Source of the DNA: Heterobilharzia americana
Taxonomy: Eukaryota > Platyhelminthes > Trematoda > Strigeidida > Schistosomatidae
DNA: 64,000 nucleotides
Reading direction: 5' to 3'
Assembly (NCBI GenBank): GCA_944470555.2
Contig: OX104127.1
Span: forward strand, 45,932,934 to 45,996,933
This document shows positions 23,570-34,335 of the stretch, in pieces. The notes under the pieces are model-generated. The model saw only the letters and a list, made by a program, of their open reading frames with translations, was not told the origin of the DNA and made no database searches. The first letter of the stretch is position 1. Each line of letters begins with the position of its first letter. A program made the translations under genes and the position numbers.

Positions 23570-24054
23570 CAGGAATTACAAACGGAAAACACAAACCAAG
23601 CTACTGTTTGCGAATAAACTACAAAGCACTAAGAACTAGATGCGAGAGATCGAAAACTATCAGTTTTCTACGCCCGCTCTCAACCAAAGTTGGTCTCGAC
23701 AGTATACCGGCCAACAGCGTCAGTAGACTGCCAAGGCCAGCGCACCTGAAGACCATACCCAATCCCAGACTACTCGCCGTCCAGTTCGACTCATATGCCT
23801 CCCTCACAGACGTTCTACAGGCATGGTATAATGCGAAGGATCGCATGGGTGGCTCAATACGTATATGTGAAAGTAAGCCTAGACCCACAAGGCAAGAGGA
23901 GAGACGACAACCACCAAGACCTCTGGAGTCAGTGGTCGTCACACAGGCGCTGACCAGTGAGTTAGATACATCAAGTAAAGAAGCCACCACTGCCACAGCC
24001 CCCACCCAAGTTAATAACAAAACACCAAAAAACGGAACAATGCCAGTCCTATGA
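23570..24054 (+). pseudogene. CR1-like LINE ORF1, C-terminal part (copy B)
   Basis: The open frame starts further left, in copy A's 3' UTR, so its first methionine is not the real start. The recognisable part reads NSVSRLPRPAHLKTIPNPRL, LLAVQFDSYASLTDVLQAW and GGSIRICESKPRPTRQEERR. This is the RPRxLxVxFxxxxxxxxVLxxA...xIRINPDxxxxERxx style of the RNA-binding end of LINE ORF1 proteins. The tail after residue ~170 is rich in S, T and P. It ends at a TGA 90 bases before ORF2. N-terminal part missing. Confidence 0.65.
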
Positions 24055-24144
24055 GGACTGGCGAGGGTAGACCCAACCACATAAGCTTCATCCTGCGAAA
24101 ATACACAACCAGACCTCCCCTTCACCAGGCACACTCTAATATGT

Positions 24145-27038
24145 ATGTACAGCAACGTTAGGGGGCTAAGAGGGAAGGTAGCAGAAATGAGGACGCTGCG
24201 TGCACATCAGCACTCCGACATCATATTCATCACCGAATCCTGGCTCTCGCCAGACATCTCCGACGAAGAGATGCATGTTACTGGCATGGAACTCTTCCGC
24301 AGGGACAGGGAACATAGAGCAGGAGGGGAGTGGCTATCTACGTAAACTCTGTTTAAAGGCAAGGATGGTTAGCGATACGGCCTTAACCCAGCTCCCAGAG
24401 TCCCTATGGTGCTACTTCACTCTCCACAGTACCAAATACCTGCTCGGAGTCATATATCGGTCCCCCACCTGCTCCCCTACACATAAGGAAATGATCATCA
24501 AGGCTATCTTAACGACTTCCTCTGCAAATTACGATTCCGTAGTCATTGCCGGCGACTTCAACACCCCGTCCATCCTCTTCGAGACGGAAGGGAGACGCAT
24601 CAGATCCTTCAATCAGAAGCTGAAGGATGCAATTAAGACTGCTGGCCTCTCAGAGAAAGTGGGTGATGCTACACGCTGGGGACCTAACGGAAACGCATCG
24701 CGCCTTGACTACGTTCTGACGAACGATGAACTTCTCATTGAGGATGTTTGCATCCAACCTCCCCTTGGCCTCAGTGACCACGCTGTAATCACCTTCTCCA
24801 TGATAACTAGGGAGGCTCTGCAACTGGAGACGCCAACACCTTCCCTTGCTACAGCAAGGCCAACTATGAGACCATGAGGGACTACCTCATGAATGCATCA
24901 TGGCCAGTGGACTGGACTCATCTCACAATAGATGAACACTGGTTGGAGGTGAAGAAAATAATCACTGGGGCCATCAGTCACAGTGTACCAGAAGTAACAC
25001 ACAGACAATCAATGAGAACCTCATGGTTAAAGCGTGGGACAGAGAGGCTTATCCGGAGCAAGAAGCAGGCTTGGTTCAAGTGGCGCACATCACGCAGGGA
25101 GTCTGACTTCTTGAACTACAAAAGGATTCGCAATCTCTGTAACATTAGAGTGCGTAACGACAGATTTTCCTACCAAACAAACTTGGCAGCGAGGTTACAA
25201 AGCAACCCCAAAAACCTGTACCGCTTCATGTCAAGAAGAAAGTCGACCAGTAAGGGAGTGAATCTTGTCACAGGCCATGACGGGAGTGTGCTAAGCAGTC
25301 TAGAGATTGCCGAGCTTTTGAGCTCACACTTCCAAGCCCAACTCAGCACTGACACAAGATCCACACCGACTCGCCACGACACCGACCAGGTCGCAAATAA
25401 CGAATACCTCTGTCACGTCTCTATTACAGAGAAAAAGGTGTTCGAGAAGCTATCTAGGCTACGTCCGGGCAAGTCCCCTGGCTGCGATAACCTGAAACCA
25501 GTGGTTCTGAAAAACTGCGCCGAGGTGCTTACCAAACCACTTCGCAACCTCTTTGAGCACTCAATAGACTCGTGCAAACTCCCTAAAGAATGGAAGAGCG
25601 CCATCTTGTCACCCATCTTCAAGGGAGGAGACAGAAAAAGCCCTGGCAGCTACAGGCCGATTGCCCTACTCCCTATTGTGTCGAAAGTGTTGGAAAGCCT
25701 GGTAGCTGACACCATCTGGGAATTCCTCAATAGGGAAAACACTGTCCACACTGCTCAGCACGGCTTTCGTAGTGGTCGCTCATGTGCCACCAACTTACTA
25801 ACCGCCTGGGACGACTGGACACAAAGCTGGGATAATAGAAAACCTGTACATGTTGTATTTCTCGACCTAGCCAAAGCATTTGACAGTGTCCCACCCACAG
25901 TACTGCTTCACAAGATCATGTCAGCTGGTATAAGTGGACCCCTACTCTCTTGGTTCAAGGAGTACCTGGAAGGGAGGCAGTTCTGCACTAAAGTGAACAG
26001 AATAAGGTCGGAGTGGAGACCGTCGACGTCAGGAGTATCCCAAGGAGCAATCCTAGGACCGCTTCTGTTCCTCCTGTTTGTCAACGATCTGCCAGACAAA
26101 ATATCCTCACCCATCCTCCTCTTCGCTGACGACATAAAAATTTGGAGGGTGGTAAACGAAGAAGCCGACTGTGCAGCACTACAAAAGGACTTGCAGCAAC
26201 TCGAGCTCTGGTCGTCGGAAAATGGCCTGAGCTTCAACTGGAAAAGTGCAAAGTAATGCACATCAGTAAAAATGAGGCAAGTACGACCGACTTCCAGTAC
26301 ATGTTGAGCAACCGTGCTATCACCAGAGTGTCCATGGAGAAAGATTTGGGGCTCAACTTCTCCGACACCTTGGACACCAGCTCCAACTACAAAGGTATGA
26401 CAACCAGAGCGAACGCCATTCTACACTTTCTGCGTAGACAGCTTGGCGCCCTCACTCCCGAACTCTTCCTCACCATTTTCAAATCCTACGTGCGGCCGCA
26501 CCTAGAGGTCTTCAATACGGTGGCTCCTCCAACACTCAAGAGAGACTCTAATCTCCTTGAAAGAATACAAAGAACTGCAACAAAATGTGTTGTGGGGCTA
26601 AGGGGAAAGACGTATCCTGAAAGACTTAAACACCTCAACCTATTTACCTTGGGTTATCGCAGGAAAAGGGGTGACCTCATTATGGCATACAAGATCGCCC
26701 ATCAGGCAGACCATGCAAACAAATCAATTTTGCCTGCAACTGAACGATCTTCACGAGGAAACCCCATTAAGATAGCACACCAGAGAGCCAACACCACACT
26801 CAGGTCCAAATTTTTCTCCCTAAGAGTATGTGCTTTATGGAATGCCTTACCGCGACACATCGTTATAGCTCCTTCAATCGACTCTTTCAAGAGGCGATTA
26901 GACAGTTATGTCACCTCGCATGGACTACCACGGACGTACTCAGGTAGTCACCAACCTCAGTACCCCCAACTCCCTCCTAACTACCACTCACTATCTCTCT
27001 CCTTAATACACCCACATTACCTACTAATTCTTCTGTAG
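24145..27038 (+). pseudogene. CR1-like LINE ORF2: APE endonuclease, RT, C-terminal domain
   Basis: Endonuclease: NVRGLRGKVAEMRTLR and DIIFITESWLSPDI (frame 24145-24345), then GVIYRSP, VVIAGDFN, SRLDYVLTNDELL and LSDHAVITFS (frame 24200-24877). RT (24874-26256): SPIFKGGDRKSPGSYRPIAL, FLDLAKAFDSVP (motif A), SGVSQGAILGPLLF (motif B), LLFADDIKIWR (motif C). Thumb and C-terminal domain (26142-27038): MEKDLGLNFSDTLD, RPHLEVFNTVAPP, RKRGDLIMAYKIAH and RVCALWNALPRHI. The enzyme nicks target DNA and copies the element RNA there. All catalytic motifs are present, but frameshifts near 24330, 24840 and 26240 break the frame, so this copy cannot make full ORF2. Confidence 0.88.
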
Positions 27039-27040
27039 GA

Positions 27041-27244
27041 ACCAAACCCACGCGACCATTCGGGCAATTCCCAAATACTTTTCTTTCGTTCTCATTTCTC
27101 TCTTCACCCCTTCTTTTCTTCTCCTTCCCTTTTCTCTTCCCTACATTATTATTACTATTATTTTTATTTTTATTTATTTATTTATTTTTTTCTCTTCCTT
27201 ATTTCTCTCTTCATTCCTTTACCACTACCTTAATATTCTCTTTC
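27041..27244 (+). repeat. LINE 3' pyrimidine-rich region with (TTTA)n stretch
   Basis: Follows the ORF2 end of copy B. It is dominated by T and C and contains short ATT and TTTA repeats at about 27146-27196. The end reads like copy A's 3' end before copy B: a polypyrimidine stretch, then CAGGT, then a conserved leader (compare 23549-23575 with 27244-27270). Confidence 0.6.
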
Positions 27245-28320
27245 AGGTACCTACACAGACAGGAGTCACGGTTGTTCTCTAAACTTCCCAGCAGCCCGTA
27301 GCTCCCTAATCACTCTACAAATTACAACCTACTAACCCACAAAACATCCACCTCACCGAAGCTAAAAGCAAGAAAGCAGAGGGGATTTCCTCGTCCACTG
27401 CAGGAGTAAACCGAACAACTGGAACCAAGCCCTAAGAACTAGACGCGAGAGATCAAAAACTACCAGTTTTCTACGCTCGCACTATCAATATTGGATATTG
27501 GAATAGTGGGTATTGGAAATAGACAAACACTACCTCCAAAACTATAAGCAGGAAGGCGCGAAAACTTCTGCTACCATTGAAAGTGTACAACCGAACAAAA
27601 AGGATTGAGCTTCAAAATCTGTAAGCGAGAGGAAAAAACTCTCTCTATCCACACTATTCATGTTGGTTGCTGGACAGAGATGTTGTATATTGAATGCGGA
27701 GCGTTTCTCAGAAGCTTACGCTTCAAAGGAACTTCAAAGTTATCTGCAACTGAGTCGTCTAACTCGAGGTAGATCATAGTTGTGTATCTTCGCAGAAAGT
27801 TTTTTTGTTTATTGGTCGGTATGTCATTTCGTGTAGTGCCAAATGTAGTACATGACATCCAGTACATGTATTGAGCTGTACAGAGTGAATCCCCCAGTCA
27901 ACACTTTGGTGGAGCCAAATAAGACAAAATTAGGCCCAGCGTTGTGTCGTGAATTGAATAAGGGGCCATGTGTAGTATACATAGAGCGAAACGTTCGTCC
28001 AATGAAGCCGGATGTAGGGCCACCTTGAGAATTATCGTATCACTGAATGTGAATGTAATGCTACGAAAGTGATTACAATAAGAGAAATTGCTAGAGGTTA
28101 GTTGACCTTATCAGTGGCTCCTCTGCTTCTCCAAACAAACCGAGCCACAATTCGCAGGAAAAAATACCGTCAAATAGACATTCACTACCTCCTAAGCTAT
28201 AATCAGGAAAAATAATGACTTCTGCGACTACCGAAGGAGTATAACTAAATGGAAAGAACCATGCTTCAAGATCTGAAAGCGAGTGTTCAAAAACTAGAAG
28301 TTTGAATGTTGGGCCAACGG
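27245..28320 (+). repeat. LINE 5'-related fragment and diverged tandem repeats
   Basis: 27245-27490 resembles the start of copy B (23550-23690), including the shared run CTAAGAACTAGA followed by GCGAGAGATC and AAAACTA.CAGTTTTCTACGC. Related units then recur at about 27530-27690 and 28185-28320. Each has the order: purine-rich start with AGCAGGAA, a CTGC...GAAAGTGTA block, CAAGATCTGAAAGCGAG, then AAAACT. So about three diverged repeats of a 5' leader unit lie here, without ORF1 or ORF2. Confidence 0.55.
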
Positions 28321-28779
28321 TTAAAACTTGGGGCCAGGTATAGGGGCTATGTGCTTGGTCTAGAAACATCCAGCCAAACGTAGGAAGACGTCACAAAGCC
28401 TAACCTCAGGCACTTCATTTGGCCCGTTCTCTTTGTTGAGTGGCCCATCGTTAGTCCGACGAAAATGTTTTGGGACACGTGTCCCAAAAGTGCTGACTGA
28501 CTTTTTGTGGAGGTAACACGATTATTAAAGTCTTACTGACTCCTTGCCAATCCGAATTAGAGAGTGGGAAACCAGTAACACAAGGCTTCCCAAACCTATT
28601 CAGATGCCTAAGGGGTTGAGAATACTGTAGTTTTGCAAAAACAGAAACACGCAAACTCATGATGAAATCAAAAATCATTCCAGGCTTGAGCGTTAATCTG
28701 AATAATCTTGAACTGTCGAATCAATAAATATCATGCTAATATGACTGAAGTGTGCATTTCTCAAAATGAAGAGTTTGGG

Positions 28780-31280
28780 TTTCCGTGTGATAATTTTACG
28801 CAGGTTATCAGCGTAAAGCGAGAAGCCTATAGTTTCTATGATCTTAGGGACTTCAGTCAGGTGGTTTCCACCTCCCTACATAGCTCAGATTCAGAGACTT
28901 GACAGGTTTTGGTCTTGCTACCCTGAGACCTCCGCCAACTTATTCCAGCTTCCCCTAGCATTGCACGTCGAGGTAGTTGGCTCATCGGCATACGTAACGC
29001 ATGTCAAACCACCTCAGTCGCCAGATGTTCATAACGTCACCGACTGATGCGTATGTCTTGCCTGATACCCTTTGCCTAACCTTCACACTGCTTATGTAAT
29101 GATTTTATCATACGTAAGCAATGCTACGAAGTCAAAACCTGTAGTCTCTTCTTATCTTCTACTTTTAACGGTCATATTTCACAACCGTAAAACGGGACAG
29201 AATGGACTGCAGCGTTGTATACTCATTTTCTAACTCATGCTAAATATATTCAGATTTCCGCCCCAGGCTTTCAGAAAACCCTACATTTTGTCAGCACTTC
29301 CACCCAACACAAAAAATATCGTCTACATACTTCAAGTCAACCAGATGACCTTCAGGAAGGTAAATCCTTATGACTTCAGACGTGCCAGTGATGTCCGTCA
29401 GTACATTTACTAGTGGGTTTAACAGAAGTGGTGACAGCTGGTGTCCAAGGTGGACATCAGTAGTTCTGATCATAGCTTTGTATGTCACACGGCTGTGTGA
29501 GTTCCAGTAAAAAGCTTTGATTAGTGTTATATACTTGCTCGCTACTCCCTTCACAATCAGACACTGCTACACCAACACGGTTGACATTCGAATGCTACCT
29601 TCAGGTCAAGAAATATGGCAAGTATCGGCTGCTGGTAAAGTGCCTGTGTTCCATATCCTAACAAAGAGTGAAGATCTGATCAGTGGATCCTCATCCAGGT
29701 TTGAAATCTGCCTGCTTTTCTCTAGTTTGCTGTTCTAAATCTCTGGTTAGACGTCGGATGACTATCCACCTCAGGATGTTGGACACGACATTAGTTAAAC
29801 ACATCCCCTTATGGTTGCTACGAGATTTCTCCCCTTTTTTATAGATTAAAACGATGGGTGAAGTAGACCTGTCTGACGGCACTATCTCTGGTTCTCATAC
29901 ACCACCTAGTATATTCACTACCCTACTCCGTAGTTTTCTACCTCTTTCCTTAATAGCTTCTCATGGCAATCTGTCAGGTCCTGCTGCTCTCCATCGTTTC
30001 AGGTTCAACACAGCTTTCTCAACTTCAGCGAGAGTTGCGAGACCGATATCAACATCCTATTTAGGATCAGGCTAGGTGTTGGGTAAGTGAATCGTTGATG
30101 AGAGTCGGTTGAACTGGGTTTCAATGTATTCCGCCCAACGTTCTAGCCGCCTCTGCTGTGGGTTAACAGGGTACAGTCCTTTTCGGTGATGATTTCACTA
30201 ACCATCGTTGGCGAGTGTTACTCAAAGCTGATACCTTCTCCATCTCTTTTGCTTTCGCCATCCACCATTGATCGCAGTTATTGTGAAGACTCTTCGTTCA
30301 CTTACGTTTAAGTCGATTTCGCTCTTCATCGTGGCCATAGTCAGCTGGAATCAGTCTTCTCACATCACTCAGTTCGGATAACGTCACGAAAATCCAATGA
30401 TGTTAGCCAACCTTCGCATGTATGTTAACCATGTCTTTACCACTGTTTCAACAGCAGACTTAAAATCACTCCGGGTTTCATTAGGGTGGACATTGCTCAT
30501 TTAACTCTGCCCTAAATACGTATTTAGCGTCATCTTTCAATCGAGCATATGCAAGTTTTACTGCCGCCTTTTCTCTGCCACCAATAATCACGGACACCTA
30601 CTCGTGCTAACGTGTGATTAGAGTCCGAACAGTTGCTCCCGAAAGGGTACCAATCTTCCACTGATGATTTCTAGCAATTTCATCTGTATCTGTCGTTGAT
30701 TTGAAGTCGATGGACGCCGTTTGAGACTGCCTTTCCTTATGCATTGATTAAGCAATGGCCAGAAGTGATTGTTGAAGCAAAATTGCAAAAGACTACCACT
30801 GTTGTCGGTTCGTTGGCATGAGATCCCACATGTGTATCTAATACGCCTTTCCGACTGAATAAACTTTCCTGCTTTAGTCTTAAGGTCACCTGCCGTTACG
30901 ACTATATCTAAACGTATCTCTTTCTTCAGGAAAATTGATGTCTCATAGAATTTATCCTTCACTTCATCTGAACTTCAGTCAGTGGGTGCTTATGCGGAGA
31001 TTACGAATAGACATCGCCTAGTCTCACCATCCTTCACACTCTTTACAGATCGATTCAATCGAACAGCTCATAGACGGCTGTTTAGTCGAGAGCAGTCGAG
31101 AAGCGTATTTTATGCCCTACAGCTCAATGTTATGCCTACATCAGCCAGTCCACGAGAGCTAGCCATTGTGTCTCGGAATACTCCTAAGGTTGCTGACGAA
31201 ATCTCATCTGACATACAGAAGGTCCAACTTGGGTCATCTCATGCGCCAACTGGCGGGATATTTAAATACCCATTAAAACC
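28780..31280 (-). pseudogene. RTE-type (SR2-like) LINE relic, minus strand
   Basis: Reading right to left: endonuclease piece with DIVVTAGDLKTKAGKF and CGISCQRTDNSGSLLQFC (30618-30962), RT piece with MPSDRSTSPIVLIYKKGEKS and LTNVVSNILRWIVIRRL (29691-29882), then MKGVASKYITLIKAFYWNSH and YVDDIFCVG (29291-29554; YADD is changed to YVDD). The C-terminal domain follows at about 28840-29240, where the plus-strand text resembles 52060-52590. About 200 bases between motif C and the C-terminal domain are missing compared with the element at 51867-55812. Many frameshifts; old and dead. Confidence 0.75.
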
Positions 31281-31284
31281 GAGT

Positions 31285-31950
31285 ATACATTGCTACAGTC
31301 CGTTCTGTCATGTTATACGGTTGCAAGACATGGCTGTTAAAAGTAGGAGCTAAAAAGAGACTACAGGTTTTGACTATAGGTGTCTTCGTAGCATTGCTTG
31401 TGTTTAGTGGAATCACCATGTGATCAATGTTGAAGTCAGTTGAAGGGTACTTGTTAGGGCAGTCAAGTTGATTGATGAGGTTGTGAAGTTTAATCGACTG
31501 TTATGGCTTGGATATGTACTACACATGCCGAGTCACCGCGTACTCGATGTAGGTGGCTGTTGAGGGATGTTGGATTAGGTTGGAAGATGATTCAGGGTGA
31601 CCCGACTGAATCGTGGCACCAGTCGACGTAGCCTGTGACTGTTGGTAGGAGCTGTGTGAAGAGATGTAGACTGCGTGGTTGGGGTTCCCGAGACGAAAAA
31701 AATCGGTGATTAAGAATTCTTGGTGATATGGCTGAAAATCGGTCACAATGGCGTAGATGTATTCACTCTGACATGTTCTAACGTTTGAATGTTTGCACTA
31801 GTTGTTATCATCAGATTGTTTATTCTCCCACATAGCCTTTTCTACCTTGATATCATTCTTTTTCTTTTCACATGCTCTTTGTGCAGTACTGTGAAGTGTA
31901 GCCACTTGAGCCGGTGCACTTGTGTGCGAGGTTCTTCACTGATTCTATCT
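31285..31950 (+). pseudogene. RTE-type LINE 3' fragment, plus strand
   Basis: Starts with the CYTVARHGC stretch, the damaged equivalent of SVLLYGCETWPLK. It continues with WICTTHAESPRTR, GWKMIQGDPTESWHQS, GRSCVKRCRLRGWGSRD and ILGDMAENRSQWRRCIH, which aligns to the C-terminal domain at 52064-52630. The 3' untranslated part follows. It lies directly beside the 5' end of the minus-strand relic, back to back. Confidence 0.75.
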
Positions 31951-32589
31951 CTTGGGAAACTCAGTGTGTTATTTATGGTAATTTTTTCTTACTGGCCACA
32001 GTTTGATGTTGATAAAAAAAATATAAACATGCTTCTCTAACTTCAAAAATATCCTGTTGGGAATTTTAGTCATTTCTACTATGGTATGTTTGTAGAGTGC
32101 ATTTGTTGGTGGATTTCTGTTTAACCATCACATAAAGCGTTGTAGGGGTAAAGCAAAAGGGGTAAATGCAAACTTGGAGGAGAATACACCGAGATAAGAC
32201 GTGAATATACATTTAATTATGAAATCAATCGAAAAGAGTTAAGAGTGCACAAATAGGATTTGTATGATTACAGATGTGTTACGAAACCTCAACCACATGG
32301 TTTTTCGCAAAATTTGTGTTTGATATGAAGTTTGGATAAACGCTGGCCGTTAACTTACTTCACAAAGCATTTGGTAAATCGTTATCAATGGAGCCACGTA
32401 TGTCAGATAATTCACTAAATATAACTTGTAAAATTTTCTCGCGTTACTTAACCAGTACTGTCTCATCATCTTTACTACTCCCAGCATTCACTCCATTTTT
32501 ATCTGTTATACCATAAGCTGGAATGTGACTTTACCTGTCGAAGTTTCGTCAACCAGATTACATTTTTTCTCGCATTATGAGTATGCATA

Positions 32590-32665
32590 GGGAAGATTTG
32601 GCTCATTCGATATCCAAGTTAAGGATTTCGGGTTCAAATCCTGCTTCACTTAATTCGATTTGACC
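32590..32665 (+). repeat. tRNA-derived SINE fragment
   Basis: Contains GGTTCAAATCC (about 32628-32638), a perfect Pol III B box, about 30 bases after TTGGCTCATTCG, a weak A box. No cloverleaf can be drawn, so it is a SINE-like relic rather than a tRNA gene. Confidence 0.4.
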
Positions 32666-33185
32666 AACCAAATATTATCATAAGCTCTTATACAATATGT
32701 TACTTTTAACCGAGTGTATAAAGTTTTACCGAGTAGATCCGACATTTTTTTGCTACCTGCCGAATGACGCCTAACAGCTGATGCTCACACAGTGCATCGC
32801 ACTGTCGCACCGCTCCCCTTTATCGCTACATTACAAAAATTGACCGATGAACATCGATCAGTGTTAAGGACGAAGAACTAGACAGGCAATTCGGTTAATC
32901 ACCGATGACCGATCCGTGCATTATAGTTGTATATCCTGACCTGTGGATGTTACATCACGACTCCATAAATTGTTTCAATCATAGTGGAGAATTTTTGTAG
33001 TCCAAACGGATGGTTTTGGTGTTGGTTTCTTTGAGCTGGATGATTTAATCATGAAGCTTCCTTTTTCATTCTAGAAAATATCACAAACTTCAGAAAGTAG
33101 TAAGGCGTAAGAGTTTTTCTACAGGTGACGAGATTGCTTGTTTCTGTTATAATGTTGTCATTTTCTGCACGTACTTCGACTAGCC

Positions 33186-33529
33186 TTTAGGATTTGTCCT
33201 GGTGCGAACTAGACAGACGCAAAGACCAATCACTAATTATTCGGACTTGTTATATACCCACGAATACGAGACCAAGGAAGAACACGACAGCGTAGTCGGA
33301 TGGAATAGTATATTTGGATGGTTGTGCCAAAATACCGATGCGTTCCAACTAACTGGCTAGAGAGTCGAATACTAGCAGTGCAACGTAACACGACAGCGTG
33401 CCAAATGGCGAGGATGCTTGACCGGGTGCCTTCAGCTTAGCGAGTCCAGTTAAACTATCAAGGTCAGCATCGATGTCGAAAGTCGTCAAACCCTAGGCTA
33501 TTGATTTTGGGGAAGTGTGTGATGCTACA
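33186..33529 (-). repeat. 3' LTR
   Basis: 344 bases nearly identical to the 5' LTR (offset 4,365). The inner edge touches the polypurine tract. The outer end (CCTAAA on the minus strand) lacks the usual CA. Confidence 0.88.
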
Positions 33530-33556
33530 GATCACTCCTCCCCTCCCCCCCCCAGT
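33530..33556 (-). promoter_or_regulatory. Polypurine tract
   Basis: On the minus strand a run of nine G followed by AGGGGAGGAG lies immediately before the 3' LTR. This is the expected position and composition of the plus-strand primer. Confidence 0.8.
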
Positions 33557-34044
33557 GGGTTCGTGAGGACCCTAAGACGATACCAGCCGGAAGTAAAAAC
33601 CCATTGGTTTCTCCACTGGTAAAACTCTCCCGATGGGCTCACTGCGTGAAGTGGCCCCTGGTTGTCTGAACTTGTTCTAGGGTGTCGTGGCAATTAAATA
33701 ATAAAATACAATAAATCGAATTGGACGTCGATCGCGGTCCCCAGTTCCTTTTGACGTTCCGTCCAGTGCTCGTTGCACCTGGAATATAAACAAAAGTCTT
33801 TAATACCACGAAAACGTTTCGTAAAAATGGGAATTATTTGTATATAAACATATCGAAAAATAAAAATTTACGCTTATTTTCACCGTCTTTTTTTTTAAAG
33901 TTTCATTACATTGTTATAAAAATTGATATAAAAAGGCAAAGTGTACGAGGGTTTGTACATTGCCGGTAAATAAGAAAAAGTGCCTGGGAAGAAAAAAATT
34001 TTGTAAGTAAAAAAAATATGGTCTGCACATTTTATTTCGCACCG
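33557..34044. other. Internal 3' noncoding part of LTR element
   Basis: Between the end of pol and the polypurine tract. AT-rich, with A and T runs at 33830-34020. No open frame of interest and no envelope-like sequence. Confidence 0.5.
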
Positions 34045-34335
34045 CTAAGTTGAATATAACCTTAAATACTCCGGGAACCCGACGGTTTGACCTGATCGTG
34101 TTTTCTGTTGAGCCGATGGTTGTTGCAACTGTGCATTGCCAGGTACATCGTCAAGAATTTCGATAATTGAGCTATCCGTCTGTCGGCCGTAGCGAGCTGA
34201 AACGTCACTCTCAAATTGGCGCCCGCGGTTGGTTGTGACGTGAGATGGACATCCGAAGTTCGCGATCCATCTTTCGACAAAAACACGAGCTACTGTTTCA
34301 GCAGTAATATCCTTATAGGTACTGATTCCGGCCAT
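34045..34335 (-). pseudogene. Integrase core remnant and Pol C-terminus
   Basis: Continues the pol reading after a frameshift near 34320: DITAETVARVFVERWIANFG, then CPSHVTTNRGRQFES. Ty3/gypsy integrases have TTDRGxQFES here, so the second catalytic Asp is Asn. About 50 residues later the frame reads KTRSGQTVGFPEYL, the usual end of pol. Most of the integrase, including the catalytic Glu, is therefore deleted. Integrase dead in three ways. Confidence 0.8.

Larger units (their letters stand above)
23560..27040 (+). mobile_element. CR1-like LINE, nearly complete copy B
   Basis: Same family as copy A and arranged head to tail with it. It has the ORF1 C-terminal part (to 24054), a 90-base gap, then ORF2 with endonuclease, RT and C-terminal domain (24145-27038) in three pieces caused by three frameshifts. 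A pyrimidine-rich 3' region follows. The ORF1 N-terminus with the PHD-like region is absent, so the copy is 5'-truncated or internally deleted. SR1, pido and some Perere elements of schistosomes belong to this clade; which one this is needs a search. Confidence 0.8.

Noticed and set aside
28780..31950. Twin-primed 5' inversion of one RTE copy
   Set aside because: The arrangement of an inverted part followed by a sense 3' end fits twin priming at first sight. But the minus-strand part also contains its own C-terminal domain at 28840-29240, so that domain is present twice. Two separate pieces are required.
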